The notes under the pieces were generated by a model that made no database searches, was not told where the DNA came from, and saw nothing but the letters and a program-made list of their open reading frames with translations. 39,444 bases of DNA from Candidatus Eiseniibacteriota bacterium (GTDB taxonomy: Bacteria > Eisenbacteria > RBG-16-71-46 > SZUA-252), in assembly GCA_003235575.1 (NCBI GenBank), contig QJVW01000104.1, positions 1 through 39,444 on the forward strand, written 5' to 3'. The position numbers and the translations under genes are program-made. Positions 8,986-17,506 of the stretch are shown piece by piece; positions within the stretch are counted from its first letter, which is position 1, and the number at the start of each line of letters is the position of its first letter.

Positions 8986-10068
8986 ATGGTGTCGCTTCGG
9001 CAGTTGCTGGACGAGATGATCAAGATGAGGGCCTCGGATCTCCACCTCTCGGCGGGGGTGCCGCCACAGGTGCGCGTGGACGGCTCCATCCTGCCGATGT
9101 CGCATCCCCCCTTGACGCCGCAGCTGACGCAGCAGCTCGCCTACAGCGTCCTGAACGAGGAGCAGCGCAAGCGGTTCGAGACGACGAAGGAGCTGGACCT
9201 TTCCTTCGGCGTGCCGGGCCTGTCGCGGTTCCGCGCCAACGTCTTTCTGCAGCGCGGCGTCACCTCGGTCGCCATCCGGCAGATTCCGTACGAGATCTTC
9301 TCCTTCGAGCAGTTGGGCCTGCCCAAGGTCCTGCGCGACTTCAGTCAGAAGCAGAAGGGGCTGATCCTCGTCACCGGACCGACGGGCAGCGGCAAGTCGA
9401 CCACGCTGGCGGCGATGATCGATCTGATCAACACCAACCGCGCCGGTCACATCATCACGGTCGAGGACCCGATCGAGTACGTGCACCACCACAAGAAGTG
9501 CATCGTGCACCAGCGCGAAATCAATTCCGACACCAGTACCTTCGCCAACGCCCTCAAGTACGTCCTGCGCCAGGATCCCGACGTCATTCTCGTCGGCGAA
9601 ATGCGCGACCTGGAAACGATCGCCGCGGCGCTCACGATCGCCGAGACGGGCCACTTGGTGCTGGCGACGCTGCACACGAACTCCGCCTACGAGTCGATCA
9701 ATCGAATCGTCGACGCGTTTCCGGCCGGACAGCAGCAGCAGATCCTCTCCCAGCTGGCGTTCGTGCTGGAGGGCGTCTTGACGCAGCAGCTGATCCCGCG
9801 TCTGCGGGGCCCCGGCCGCGTCATGGTGGCCGAACTCCTGGTCTGCACGCCGGCCGTCCGCGCCGTCATCCGGGAGCGGAAGATCCACCAGATCTACAGC
9901 CTCATGCAGGCGGGAACGAAGCACGGAATGCAGACCATGAACCAGGCGCTCTTCCAGGCCTACATCAATAAGCACATCTCGCTCGACGAGGCCCTGGGCC
10001 GCAGCCCGGAGGCGAAGGAGCTCGAGCAGATGATGGGCAAGGTCGGCGTCCAGACCGCCTCGATCTAG
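8986..10068 (+). CDS. pilT: PilT, type IV pilus retraction ATPase
   Basis: A 360-residue twitching-motility ATPase that depolymerises the pilus. It starts at ATG 8986 after a GGAGG site, 18 bp behind pilB. Features are the PilT N-terminus (MRASDLHLSAGVPPQVRVDG), Walker A GPTGSGKS at 131-138, the Walker B region VILVGEMRD at 200-208, and the following HLVLATLHTN His-box segment. The zinc-binding cysteines of PilB are absent, as expected. The length is normal for the family. Confidence 0.97.
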   Translation: MVSLRQLLDEMIKMRASDLHLSAGVPPQVRVDGSILPMSHPPLTPQLTQQLAYSVLNEEQRKRFETTKELDLSFGVPGLSRFRANVFLQRGVTSVAIRQIPYEIFSFEQLGLPKVLRDFSQKQKGLILVTGPTGSGKSTTLAAMIDLINTNRAGHIITVEDPIEYVHHHKKCIVHQREINSDTSTFANALKYVLRQDPDVILVGEMRDLETIAAALTIAETGHLVLATLHTNSAYESINRIVDAFPAGQQQQILSQLAFVLEGVLTQQLIPRLRGPGRVMVAELLVCTPAVRAVIRERKIHQIYSLMQAGTKHGMQTMNQALFQAYINKHISLDEALGRSPEAKELEQMMGKVGVQTASI

Positions 10069-10092
10069 GCGGCGGAAGCAAGGGGGATCGTC

Positions 10093-11019
10093 GTGCCGGT
10101 ATTCGTGTGGAAAGGTCGGACCGTCTCCGGGGAGATCCAGACCGGGGAACTCGAATTCAATACCCAGGACGAGGTGTTGGCCGCGCTTCGCAAGAAGCGC
10201 GTGATCATCACTTCGGTCCGCGAGAAGTCCAAGGGTTTCTCGATGAACATCCCCGGCATGGGGCCGGGCGTCACGACGCGGGACCTGGCGATCTTCACGC
10301 GGCAGTTCGCGACGATGATCAATGCCGGTCTGCCGCTGGTGCAATGCCTCGACATCCTCTCCAAGCAGACGGAGAAGGAGGCGTTCCGCACGATCATCGC
10401 CGCGGTGACCCGGGAAGTGGAGGCGGGAAACACGCTGGCCGAGTCGCTGGCGAAGAAGGAACACAAGCGTGTGTTCGACGAACTCTTCGTCAACATGGTC
10501 GAGGCCGGCGAGGCCGGCGGTATCCTCGACGACATCTTGATGCGGTTGGCCACGTTCATCGAGAAGGCCGAGGCCCTCAAGCGAAAGATCCAGGGCGCCA
10601 TGGTGTACCCCGGCGTCGTGATGTCGGTCGCCGTGCTGGCGACGTCGTTCATGCTCATCTTCATCATTCCGACCTTCGCCCGCATGTTCACCGGGTTCGG
10701 GGCGGAGCTGCCGCTTCCGACGAAGATCGTGATGGGGCTCTCCTCGTTCCTCCGTTCGTACTGGTGGGCGATCATCCTCGGCATCGTCGGACTCGGGGTC
10801 GGGATTCAACGCTACTACCGGACCGAGCGCGGCCACCTGCAGATCGACCGCATGCTGCTGAACGTCCCCGTGCTCGGGGACGTGCTCCGCAAGGGCGCCG
10901 TGGCGCGGTTTACGCGAACGATCGGCACGCTCATCTCGTCCGGCGTTCCGATCTTGACGGGTCTCGAGATCACTGCGCGGACGTCGTGCAAGTGTTCCCG
11001 CCGATGGTCGTGCAGATGA
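10093..11019 (+). CDS. pilC: PilC inner-membrane platform protein, N-terminal part (frameshifted)
   Basis: The GTG start (a GGGGG tract ends 4 bp before it) opens a 308-codon frame with clear PilC/GspF character. It has an N-terminal KGRTVSGEIQTGEL segment, a first GspF domain (~70-190: FTRQFATMINAGLPLVQCLDIL and FVNMVEAGEAGGILDDIL), membrane helices near 170-200 and 215-240, and the beginning of the second GspF domain (FTRTIGTLISSGVPILTGLEITART). After T297 the frame runs into 11 unrelated residues and stops. The missing C-terminal half of the second domain resumes in another frame (see 11004-11231). PilC anchors the PilB/PilT motors, so this copy as read would not be functional. Confidence 0.9.
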   Translation: MPVFVWKGRTVSGEIQTGELEFNTQDEVLAALRKKRVIITSVREKSKGFSMNIPGMGPGVTTRDLAIFTRQFATMINAGLPLVQCLDILSKQTEKEAFRTIIAAVTREVEAGNTLAESLAKKEHKRVFDELFVNMVEAGEAGGILDDILMRLATFIEKAEALKRKIQGAMVYPGVVMSVAVLATSFMLIFIIPTFARMFTGFGAELPLPTKIVMGLSSFLRSYWWAIILGIVGLGVGIQRYYRTERGHLQIDRMLLNVPVLGDVLRKGAVARFTRTIGTLISSGVPILTGLEITARTSCKCSRRWSCR

Positions 11020-11231
11020 TCTCGGTCGGGGAGGAGACGGGCGCGCTGGACGACATGCTGACGCGCATCGCCGACTTCTACGACAGCGAGGTCGACACCG
11101 CCGTTGATTCGCTCACGTCGCTGATCGAGCCACTCATGATCGTCTTCATGGGCGGCGTGGTCGGCGGCATGGTGATCGCGATGTATCTGCCGATGTTCAA
11201 GCTGATCAACGTGGTGGCCGGGGGCAACTGA
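11004..11231 (+). pseudogene. pilC: PilC C-terminal segment, out of frame with its N-terminus
   Basis: In the frame offset from the upstream part, the sequence VFPPMVVQMISVGEETGALDD onwards is a textbook PilC C-terminus and ends in a final membrane helix (VFMGGVVGGMVIAMYLP). It runs to a TGA at 11229-11231. Joining it to T297 gives ~376 residues against the usual ~400. About 25-30 codons, plus one base modulo 3, are therefore missing around 10975-11000. The cause is either a real deletion in this strain or an assembly error. ATG 11004 is an in-frame internal Met, not a proven start. Confidence 0.85.
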
Positions 11232-11251
11232 TCGAGAGGGGAGGCCGTTCG

Positions 11252-12949
11252 ATGGACGCCCGCCCGCGGGAAGCGGAACCGGAGCTACGTGCCGCCGTGC
11301 GCGCGGTGATTCTGGGCCGCATGGCCCTGATTGTCCTGGTCGCCGCGATGGCCGTCGCGTTCTCGGACGGGGCGTCGGATCTGGCCTCGCACGCGCCCTT
11401 CGCGTTCCTGGTCCTGCTTTCGGCGGGGCTGGCGGTGGCGTACCAGCGCGCGGCGCGGGGGGGCGCGGAGTCGAAGCCGCTCCTGGCGACGCAGTTCTTC
11501 GTGGACGTGGCGGTGATCTCGTATCTGCTGCTCTTCACGGGGGGCGCGTCGAGTCCGTTCGCGCCGCTCTACCTGCTGGGGCCGCTCCTCGGAGGCGTCT
11601 TCCTGTCGGTGCGCGGGGGCATGCTGTTCGCGCTGGTCTCCGGCGGCGCCTACGCGGTGATCTTCGCCGCCGACCGCGGCGGGCTGCTGACGCCGGCATT
11701 GGCCGGGATCACGGAGCGGCTGAGCGACAGCGCGCTGCGCGTGCGGTTCGCCCTCTACGTGCCGCTGATGTTCGTGGTCGGCGTGATCGGCGGCGCGATC
11801 GGGCGGCAGTTGCGGGACGGGGCGCGGGCGCTGGAGCACGCGAAGGAGGAACTCCATCGCGCGCTCTTCGATACGGAGTCGATTCTCGAGAACATGTCGA
11901 GCGGACTGGCGACGGTGGACGCGCTCGGCGTGATTCGGCACTGGAATTGCGCGGCATCGGAAATCATGGGGCTCCCGGCGAGCACGGTGCGCGGTCGGCA
12001 CTACCGGGAGGCATTTGGGCCGGGCCTCGAGTCGTTCGCTGAGCGGTTGCACGAGACCCTCGAGGCGGGCGCGGCGGTCAGTCGCCACGAGGCCCACCTC
12101 ACACGCGGCGATGGGACGGTGGTGCCGTTGGGGCTTTCGACCAGCCTTCTGCGCGACGTGTACGGAGAGCGCCGCGGCGTCATCGCGGTGTTCCAGGACC
12201 TCTCGGAGGTGAAGGATCTGGAGGAGCGGATCCGGCACGGAGAGACGCTGGCCGCGATTGGAGAGCTGTCGGCCGGCATCGCGCACGAGATCCGGAACTG
12301 CCTCAACCCGATTTCGGGCTCCGTGGAGGTGCTGCAGCGGGAGTTGCGGGTGACGGGCGAGAACGCGCGGCTCTTGGAGTTGATCGTTCGGGAGTCGGAG
12401 CGTCTGGACGCGTTCATCCGGGAGCTGCTCGACTACGCCCGCGAGCGCCCGCTGCAAACCGAGATCGTCGAGGTGGGCGCCCTGCTGCGCGACGCGGTCG
12501 ACGTGGCGCGTCAGCACCCGAGCGCGATGCCGGGAAAGACGATCGACCTCGTCGCGGGCGACACGGCGCTGTGGGCCGCGATGGATTACGAGCAAATGAA
12601 GCAGGTGCTGCTGAACCTGTTGATCAACGCGCTGGAGGCGATCGGAGAGCAGGGCCGGGTGACGGTCCGAACGATCGCCGCGGCCTCGGCCCAGACGGCG
12701 GTGGTGGTGGGATTCGAAGTGCGGGACACGGGCGTCGGCATTCCGGCCGACGAGGTGAAGCGCGTGCTGGAACCGTTCTTCTCGACGAAGAACGGAGGAA
12801 CGGGCCTTGGCCTGGCGATCGCGAGCCGTATCGTCGAGCGCCATGGCGGGTCGTGGGAACTCGAGAGCCGCGTCGGCGAAGGCACGGCGATCCGGGTGAC
12901 GATGCCCGGAACGTCGCAGCCCACGTCGACGACGGTCCATGCGGCATGA
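11252..12949 (+). CDS. pilS: PilS-type membrane sensor histidine kinase
   Basis: A 565-residue kinase, 20 bp after pilC, with a GGGGAGG site. The N-terminal ~185 residues hold about six hydrophobic segments (PilS-like membrane sensor). A PAS domain follows at ~208-325 (ILENMSSGLATVDALGVIRHWN). Then come HisKA with phospho-acceptor H345 in GIAHEIRN, and HATPase motifs: N box NLLINALEAI, G1 DTGVGIP, F box FFSTK, G2 GTGLGLA. In Pseudomonas and Myxococcus, PilS senses pilin level and controls pilA through PilR, and the same role is expected here. The partner regulator follows 33 bp downstream. Confidence 0.93.
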   Translation: MDARPREAEPELRAAVRAVILGRMALIVLVAAMAVAFSDGASDLASHAPFAFLVLLSAGLAVAYQRAARGGAESKPLLATQFFVDVAVISYLLLFTGGASSPFAPLYLLGPLLGGVFLSVRGGMLFALVSGGAYAVIFAADRGGLLTPALAGITERLSDSALRVRFALYVPLMFVVGVIGGAIGRQLRDGARALEHAKEELHRALFDTESILENMSSGLATVDALGVIRHWNCAASEIMGLPASTVRGRHYREAFGPGLESFAERLHETLEAGAAVSRHEAHLTRGDGTVVPLGLSTSLLRDVYGERRGVIAVFQDLSEVKDLEERIRHGETLAAIGELSAGIAHEIRNCLNPISGSVEVLQRELRVTGENARLLELIVRESERLDAFIRELLDYARERPLQTEIVEVGALLRDAVDVARQHPSAMPGKTIDLVAGDTALWAAMDYEQMKQVLLNLLINALEAIGEQGRVTVRTIAAASAQTAVVVGFEVRDTGVGIPADEVKRVLEPFFSTKNGGTGLGLAIASRIVERHGGSWELESRVGEGTAIRVTMPGTSQPTSTTVHAA

Positions 12950-12982
12950 CGGGGATTTCCCCATTGATGCGAGGTTGATTCC

Positions 12983-14371
12983 GTGGCGGGCGAACGAATC
13001 CTGATCGTCGATGACGAAGATAGCATGCTGCAATACCTCTCCATTCTGCTGACGAAGGAGGGGTACGAGGTACACATCGCGCGGTCCGGCAAGGAAGCCT
13101 TGGCCAAGGCGGAGGAGTCGGAATACGACGTCGTGGTGACGGACATCAAGATGCCGGGCGAGATCGACGGCCTCGGGGTCCTGGCGGGCGTGAAGAAGAT
13201 CGACCCCAGCGTGCCGGTGGTCATTCGCACGGCGTTCGCGTCGCAGAAGACCGCGATCGAGGCCCTGAATCGTGGCGCGTACCAGTACGTCGAGAAGAGC
13301 GCGAAGAACGACGAGGTGCGCCTGGTGATCAAGAACGCGCTCGCAATGCGGCGCGTGCAGTCCGAGAACGTGCTCCTGAAGCGCCAGATCAAGAAGAGCG
13401 ACGAGACCAAGGAGATCATCGGTCACAGCGAGCAGTTCCAGCGCGTCCTGAAGCTCGTCGAAAAGGTGGCCGACTCGGATTCCACGATTCTCATCGCCGG
13501 CGAGAGCGGGACGGGGAAGGAACTGGTCGCCAAGCGCCTCCACTACCTCAGCCGTCGCGCGGACGGACCGTTCGTCTCGATCAACTGCGGGGCGCTTCCC
13601 AAGGATCTGCTGGAGTCGAACCTGTTCGGGCACGTGAAAGGCTCCTTTACCGGAGCCGTTCGGGATCAGGAGGGGCTGCTCGCCGTCGCGGGCGGGGGCT
13701 CGTTCTTCCTCGACGAGGTGGGCGAGACCCTACCGGCCACGCAGGTGAAGCTGCTTCGAGCCCTCCAGGAGCGCGAGATCATCCCGGTGGGCGGCACCAA
13801 GCCGCGGAAGATCGACGTCCGCCTGATCGCCGCCACGAACGCGGATCTGGAGAAGGCCGTGTCCGAGAACCGCTTCCGGGCCGACCTCTTCTACCGGCTC
13901 AACGTGATTCAGATTCGGTTGCCCGCGCTCCGGGAACGGAAGGACGACATTCCCGAATTGGTGGAGCACTTCCTGACGAAGTTCACGGTGGGGAAGGAGC
14001 CCAAGACGCTGAGCAAGGAAGCTCGGGAGGCGTTCATGGCCTACGACTGGCCGGGCAACGTCCGGGAACTGGAGAACGGGATCGAGCGGGCGGTGATTCT
14101 GGACGACGACGGCGTGATCACGCCGGAGGACCTGCCGGAGCGGGTGCTGCAGGGTGGCCGGGGCCGCGGGAGCCTCGTGATCGACACGCCGGGCATGACG
14201 CTCGACCAACTGGAGCGGGAATACATCCTGAAGGTGCTGCACCACACCGGCGGCCAGAAGAAGCGGGCCTCGGAGATCCTGGGGATCAACCCGTCGACGC
14301 TTTACCGAAAACTGCTCGCCTACGGCCTCCTCCACGAATCCACGCCGGCCGAGGCGGGCGTCAAGGAATAG
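12983..14371 (+). CDS. pilR: PilR, NtrC-family sigma-54 response regulator
   Basis: A 462-residue activator with a GTG start after GAGG at 8 bp. The receiver domain (1-120) has the acidic pocket VDDED, phospho-acceptor D54 in VVTDIKMP and the conserved Lys in VEKSAK. The AAA+ domain (~140-370) has Walker A GESGTGKE, the sigma-54-contacting loop GSFTGA at 220-225 (Ser in place of the more common Ala), and the FLDEVGE Walker B. A Fis-type helix-turn-helix ends the protein (QKKRASEILGINPSTLYRKL). All parts needed to drive the sigma-54 promoters found in this locus are present. Confidence 0.95.
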   Translation: MAGERILIVDDEDSMLQYLSILLTKEGYEVHIARSGKEALAKAEESEYDVVVTDIKMPGEIDGLGVLAGVKKIDPSVPVVIRTAFASQKTAIEALNRGAYQYVEKSAKNDEVRLVIKNALAMRRVQSENVLLKRQIKKSDETKEIIGHSEQFQRVLKLVEKVADSDSTILIAGESGTGKELVAKRLHYLSRRADGPFVSINCGALPKDLLESNLFGHVKGSFTGAVRDQEGLLAVAGGGSFFLDEVGETLPATQVKLLRALQEREIIPVGGTKPRKIDVRLIAATNADLEKAVSENRFRADLFYRLNVIQIRLPALRERKDDIPELVEHFLTKFTVGKEPKTLSKEAREAFMAYDWPGNVRELENGIERAVILDDDGVITPEDLPERVLQGGRGRGSLVIDTPGMTLDQLEREYILKVLHHTGGQKKRASEILGINPSTLYRKLLAYGLLHESTPAEAGVKE

Positions 14372-14461
14372 GCCGCCTCCCGTTCCAAGCGTTGCAAAGT
14401 GGCCGCTTCGCCGTCGCGCCATGCAAGTTGCGCGATCCGAGGCGGCCGTAACGCTTCCTGC

Positions 14462-14472
14462 GCGAATCGCAC
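14462..14472 (+). promoter_or_regulatory. Candidate PilR upstream site before pilA (GCGAATCGCAC)
   Basis: This 11-mer recurs exactly upstream of pilM (28868-28878). Here it starts 111 bp ahead of the -24 box; at pilM it starts 107 bp ahead. In pilA it overlaps an AATC-N5-GATT dyad. The position suits an enhancer-binding protein. Assignment to PilR is inference. Confidence 0.4.
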
Positions 14473-14572
14473 GGATTGCCTTGAAGGCGCGCGCCCGAAC
14501 GCCCGTCGCACGATCCCAGCAACCGGCAGCGGCATAGGGGGATGTGGAGGTGATCGGGTGTGTGGCACGACT

Positions 14573-14588
14573 TGGCACATGCATTGCT
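14573..14588 (+). promoter_or_regulatory. Sigma-54 (-24/-12) promoter for pilA
   Basis: TGGCAC at 14573-14578, a five-base spacer, and TTGCT at 14584-14588 is an exact consensus match. Transcription would begin near 14600, about 60 bp before the pilA ATG. A second partial TGGCAC lies at 14563-14568. The ~290-bp gap between pilR and pilA otherwise holds TGCAA/TTGC dyads and no gene. Confidence 0.88.
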
Positions 14589-14661
14589 ATTCGTACCGGG
14601 GTGGATGAGCAGAGGCAACAGAGGCACCGAACCGAAGCGAGGAAAGGAGGCGACTGAGAGC

Positions 14662-15069
14662 ATGAAGAACGCACGCGGCTTCACGCTGATCGAACTCATG
14701 GTCGTGGTCGTCATCATTGGAATCCTCGCGGCGATCGCGATGCCGAATTTCGTTTCGATGCTCGACCGGGCCAAGGAATCGGATCTGGCGGAGAACATGC
14801 ACACGTTCCAGTTGGCGATCGAGGACTACGCCGTCCAGAACACGGGGCGCTATCCGCTGGCGGCCGACGCGGGCACGGTGCAGGCGAACTTGCCGAGCGG
14901 CACCTGGCCGCGCAACCCCTTCACCGGAGTGCTGAACCAGGCGCCGACGTGGGATGCGGATCCGGCGGCGAGCGGCATCATGGGCAACAATCCCGCCACG
15001 ACCGTCGGCTACACGCTGAAAGGCTTCGGCAAGAGCGCGCTGCTGCCGCTCGTGCTGAAGAACGGATGA
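14662..15069 (+). CDS. pilA: PilA1, major type IV pilin (first copy)
   Basis: A 135-residue prepilin. The start is ATG 14662, set by AAAGGAGG at 14643-14650 and by the short leader MKNARG. PilD would cut after Gly6 before FTLIELMVVVVIIGILAAIA, with Glu at +5 of the mature pilin. The head resembles compact delta-type pilins with a C-terminal GYTLKGFGKSALLPLVLKNG tail. No cysteine pair is present. It is followed after 65 bp by a close paralog, and both sit behind the strong sigma-54 promoter. Confidence 0.95.
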   Translation: MKNARGFTLIELMVVVVIIGILAAIAMPNFVSMLDRAKESDLAENMHTFQLAIEDYAVQNTGRYPLAADAGTVQANLPSGTWPRNPFTGVLNQAPTWDADPAASGIMGNNPATTVGYTLKGFGKSALLPLVLKNG

Positions 15070-15134
15070 TGATGAAGAAGAAGATAGAGAAGAAGCAGTA
15101 CTCGTTCCCCAACCCCAAACAGGAGGTAGATGTC

Positions 15135-15539
15135 ATGCTCCGGAACAGCAAGGGCTTTACCCTCATCGAGCTCATGATCGTGGTCGTGATCATCGGTATT
15201 CTCGCGGCGATCGCGATTCCGAACTTCATCGCCATGCAGGACCGTGCGCGTGAGGGCAGTGTGAAGGCGAACATGCACAGCTTCCAGCTCGCGATCGAAG
15301 ACTTCGCGGTGAAGAACAGCGGCACGTATCCGCTGGCCGCGGACAACGCCGCGGTGCTCGCCAACATGCCTGGCGGCGTCTACCCGACGAACCCGTTCAC
15401 CGGCACGCCGGATGCGTGGACGTGGGTTGCCCCGGCGGCTTCGGGCATCATCGGAACGTCGGCGGTCGCGACGACCGGCTACACGATTCAGGGCTTCGGC
15501 AAGTCGGCCATTCTGCCGCTGTCGCTGACCAACGGCTAA
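15135..15539 (+). CDS. pilA: PilA2, major type IV pilin (second copy)
   Basis: A 134-residue prepilin starting at ATG 15135 behind AGGAGGT. The leader is MLRNSKG, cut before FTLIELMIVVVIIGILAAIAIP. It is clearly paralogous to PilA1 along its length (LAIEDFAVKNSGTYPLAAD against LAIEDYAVQNTGRYPLAAD; the same GFGKSA(I/L)LPL tail), with differences in the middle loops. The 65-bp spacer is purine-rich (GAAGAAG repeats) and has no sigma-54 site, so the pair is probably cotranscribed. A terminator follows. Which copy is the main fibre subunit is not known. Confidence 0.94.
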   Translation: MLRNSKGFTLIELMIVVVIIGILAAIAIPNFIAMQDRAREGSVKANMHSFQLAIEDFAVKNSGTYPLAADNAAVLANMPGGVYPTNPFTGTPDAWTWVAPAASGIIGTSAVATTGYTIQGFGKSAILPLSLTNG

Positions 15540-15548
15540 TCGATTCAC
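15538..15548 (+). promoter_or_regulatory. Candidate PilR upstream site before the ABC operon
   Basis: AATCGATTCAC resembles the AATCGCAC core upstream of pilA and pilM. Its AATC begins 106 bp ahead of the -24 box at 15644, against 108 and 104 bp at pilA and pilM. It straddles the end of pilA2. This is a weaker match than the other two. Confidence 0.25.
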
Positions 15549-15563
15549 AACGGCAACAGACGG

Positions 15564-15606
15564 GGCGGCAGGTTCCGGACCACCGGACCTGCCGCCTTCG
15601 TCGTTT
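15564..15606 (+). terminator. Rho-independent terminator after pilA2
   Basis: A long GC-rich hairpin (arms GGCGGCAGGT(T)CCGG and CCGGACCTGCCGCC around an ACCA loop, one bulged base) spans 15564-15596. It is followed by a T-rich tail TTCGTCGTTT. It would cap the abundant pilA transcript and separate it from the ABC operon. Confidence 0.85.
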
Positions 15607-15643
15607 AGGCCGACCAGACCCCCCGCCGCCCCCCCCACGCGCC

Positions 15644-15659
15644 TGGCACGGAACCTGCG
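15644..15659 (+). promoter_or_regulatory. Sigma-54-like promoter for the ABC/pilD operon
   Basis: TGGCAC at 15644-15649, a five-base spacer, and CTGCG at 15655-15659. The -24 half is perfect and the -12 half keeps the essential GC. It lies about 50 bp upstream of the ATG at 15712 and downstream of the pilA terminator. Confidence 0.6.
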
Positions 15660-15711
15660 ATTCGATGGCGGCCGTGGCAGTAGTCCAGGAATCAGGGAGG
15701 TTGGTTTCGAT

Positions 15712-16737
15712 ATGTCCACCATCCAAGACACCGCCCATCGCTCGGGTGCGACGGCTCTCGGCGGCCGCGGAATCCACGCGGTCCCGACGATGCCGATCCT
15801 GTCCCTAGAGGGGCTCCGCAAGACCTACCGCGACCCCATGACGCTCAAGCCGTTCACGGCGGTAGACGAGGTGACGCTCGAGCTGGAACGCGGGGAGATC
15901 TTCGGACTGCTCGGGCCGAACGGCGCGGGGAAGACCACCACGATCAAGCTCCTCTTGGGGCTTGCGCGGCCGACGGCCGGACGCGTCCTCCTGGAGGGCC
16001 GAGAACCGCGGGAGCCGGCGTCGCGCAGCAAGCTCGGGTATCTCCCGGAGAATCCCTGCTTCTACGATCACCTGACGCCGCTCGAGTACCTGGATCTCAC
16101 GGGAGCCCTGTTCGGGATCGCCCCCGCCATTCGCCGTCGCCGGGCGTCCGATTTGCTGGAGCGGCTGGGACTGGGCGCGCACGCGCGCAAGGCCCTCCGC
16201 AAGTTCTCGAAGGGAATGACGCAGCGCGTCGGGTTGGCGCAGGCGCTGATGAACGAGCCGCGACTCCTGATCCTCGACGAACCGATGTCGGGCTTGGATC
16301 CCGTCGGGCGTTCGGAAGTGAAGGCCCTCCTTCGCGAGCAGCGCGCCGCCGGGGTCACGGTCCTCATGAGCAGTCACGTGCTCGCCGAGACGGAGCCGAT
16401 CTGCAATCGCGTCGGCATCATGAAACAGGGCCGCCTGGTCGAGGTCGGGACGGTTTCGACCCTACTGCAGAGCGGCGTGCGCGAGTGGGAAGTCGCCGTG
16501 GAGGGCATGTCCGACGCGGTCGCCGCGCCGTTCCGGGCGGGGGGCCACGATGTCGAGCGGATCGGATCCCGATCCGTCGTCCGCGTGCGGAACGGAGACT
16601 CGCTCCAGGACGTGCTGCGGCAGATGCTCCAGGCCGGCATCCACGTCCACTCGGTCGAGCCCCGGCGCGAGACCCTGGAAGAGCACTTCGTCCGCGTGTT
16701 GGACGGCCGGACGGTGGCGAGAGGAGGCCGGTCATGA
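15712..16737 (+). CDS. pilH: ABC transporter ATP-binding protein (Myxococcus PilH type)
   Basis: A 341-residue ABC ATPase. I chose ATG 15712 (GGGAGG 11 bp upstream); ATG 15790 would remove 26 poorly conserved residues. Walker A GPNGAGKT lies at 68-75, and the Walker B region LLILDEP at 185-191. The signature reads FSKGMTQ at 165-171, the atypical form common in ABC-2 export ATPases. A C-terminal ~90-residue extension follows. In M. xanthus the same position in the pil cluster holds pilG-H-I, and PilH is needed for pilus biogenesis. The name follows Myxococcus and is unrelated to Pseudomonas PilH. The transported substrate is unknown. Confidence 0.85.
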   Translation: MSTIQDTAHRSGATALGGRGIHAVPTMPILSLEGLRKTYRDPMTLKPFTAVDEVTLELERGEIFGLLGPNGAGKTTTIKLLLGLARPTAGRVLLEGREPREPASRSKLGYLPENPCFYDHLTPLEYLDLTGALFGIAPAIRRRRASDLLERLGLGAHARKALRKFSKGMTQRVGLAQALMNEPRLLILDEPMSGLDPVGRSEVKALLREQRAAGVTVLMSSHVLAETEPICNRVGIMKQGRLVEVGTVSTLLQSGVREWEVAVEGMSDAVAAPFRAGGHDVERIGSRSVVRVRNGDSLQDVLRQMLQAGIHVHSVEPRRETLEEHFVRVLDGRTVARGGRS

Positions 16738-17501
16738 GGGGCGTCGTCGCGATCGCGCAGAACACGGTGCGCGAGGTGATCCGTCAGCGCATGGTGCTGG
16801 TCCTGGCGCTCTTCGGCGTCGGGCTCGTCGCCGCGTCGCAGGTGCTGTCGCCGCTGGCCCTGGGCGAAGGCCGCAAGGTCGTCACCGACTTCGGGCTGGC
16901 CGGATCCTCGCTTCTCGCGACGCTGCTCGTCGTCGTGCTCGGCTCGAGCCTTCTCCACAAGGAGCTCGAACGCCGAACCATCTACGCCGTGATGGCCAAG
17001 CCGATCCGGCGAAGCGAATTCCTGCTCGGCAAGTTCTGCGGCCTGTGGATCACCGCGGCCGCGCTGATCGCCGGCATGTTCGCGATCGTGCTGGGCGTCG
17101 TGACCGTGTCGTACGGCGAAACGCCGTGGCTGGTCCTCGGCGCGATGGCGCTCACCGTGCTGGAACTCGGCGTGATCACCGCGATCGTCGTCTTCTTCTC
17201 GTCGTTCACGACGCCGGCGCTGACCGCGTTCTTCGCGGCGGCGACGATCGTGGCCGGTAACTTCGCGGACGACCTTCTCTACTTCGGCTCGCAGGGCGCG
17301 GCGCCGTGGGTCGCGCGGGCGACGGAAGCGGTCTACTGGATGCTGCCGCACCTGACGGTGTTCAACGCGCGGGGCGCGGTGGTGCACGGCATCGCGGTCG
17401 CGCCCGAGCGCCTGGCGTTCGCCGCGGCCTACGGTCTGCTCTACTTGATGGCCCTGCTGATCGTCGCCGGCGCGATCTTCGAACGCCGGGAGTTCCGTTG
17501 A
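16734..17501 (+). CDS. pilI: ABC-2 type permease (Myxococcus PilI type)
   Basis: A 255-residue membrane protein starting with an ATGA overlap on the ATPase gene. It shows about six hydrophobic helices, an amphipathic N-terminus (IAQNTVREVIRQRM) typical of ABC-2 permeases, and the LGSSLLHKELERRTIYAVMAKPIRRSEFLLGK signature of the family between helices 2 and 3. It should form the channel for the adjacent ATPase. Its place between pilA and pilD matches M. xanthus pilI. The role in pilus assembly is by synteny. Confidence 0.85.
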   Translation: MRGVVAIAQNTVREVIRQRMVLVLALFGVGLVAASQVLSPLALGEGRKVVTDFGLAGSSLLATLLVVVLGSSLLHKELERRTIYAVMAKPIRRSEFLLGKFCGLWITAAALIAGMFAIVLGVVTVSYGETPWLVLGAMALTVLELGVITAIVVFFSSFTTPALTAFFAAATIVAGNFADDLLYFGSQGAAPWVARATEAVYWMLPHLTVFNARGAVVHGIAVAPERLAFAAAYGLLYLMALLIVAGAIFERREFR

Positions 17502-17506
17502 ACGCG

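Noticed and set aside
7111-10836. 1241-codon open frame on the minus strand opposite pilB, pilT and pilC
   Set aside because: It mirrors three well-recognised plus-strand genes. Its translation is Arg/His/Asp-rich with no domain, a typical shadow frame in GC-rich DNA.
11285-13633. 782-codon minus-strand open frame opposite pilS and pilR
   Set aside because: The plus strand clearly encodes histidine kinase and response-regulator motifs; the antisense product is low-complexity.
14371-14447. 9-bp inverted repeat (GGCCGCCTC / GAGGCGGCC) considered as the pilR terminator
   Set aside because: The arms are 59 bp apart with no T tract; likely chance in GC-rich DNA.
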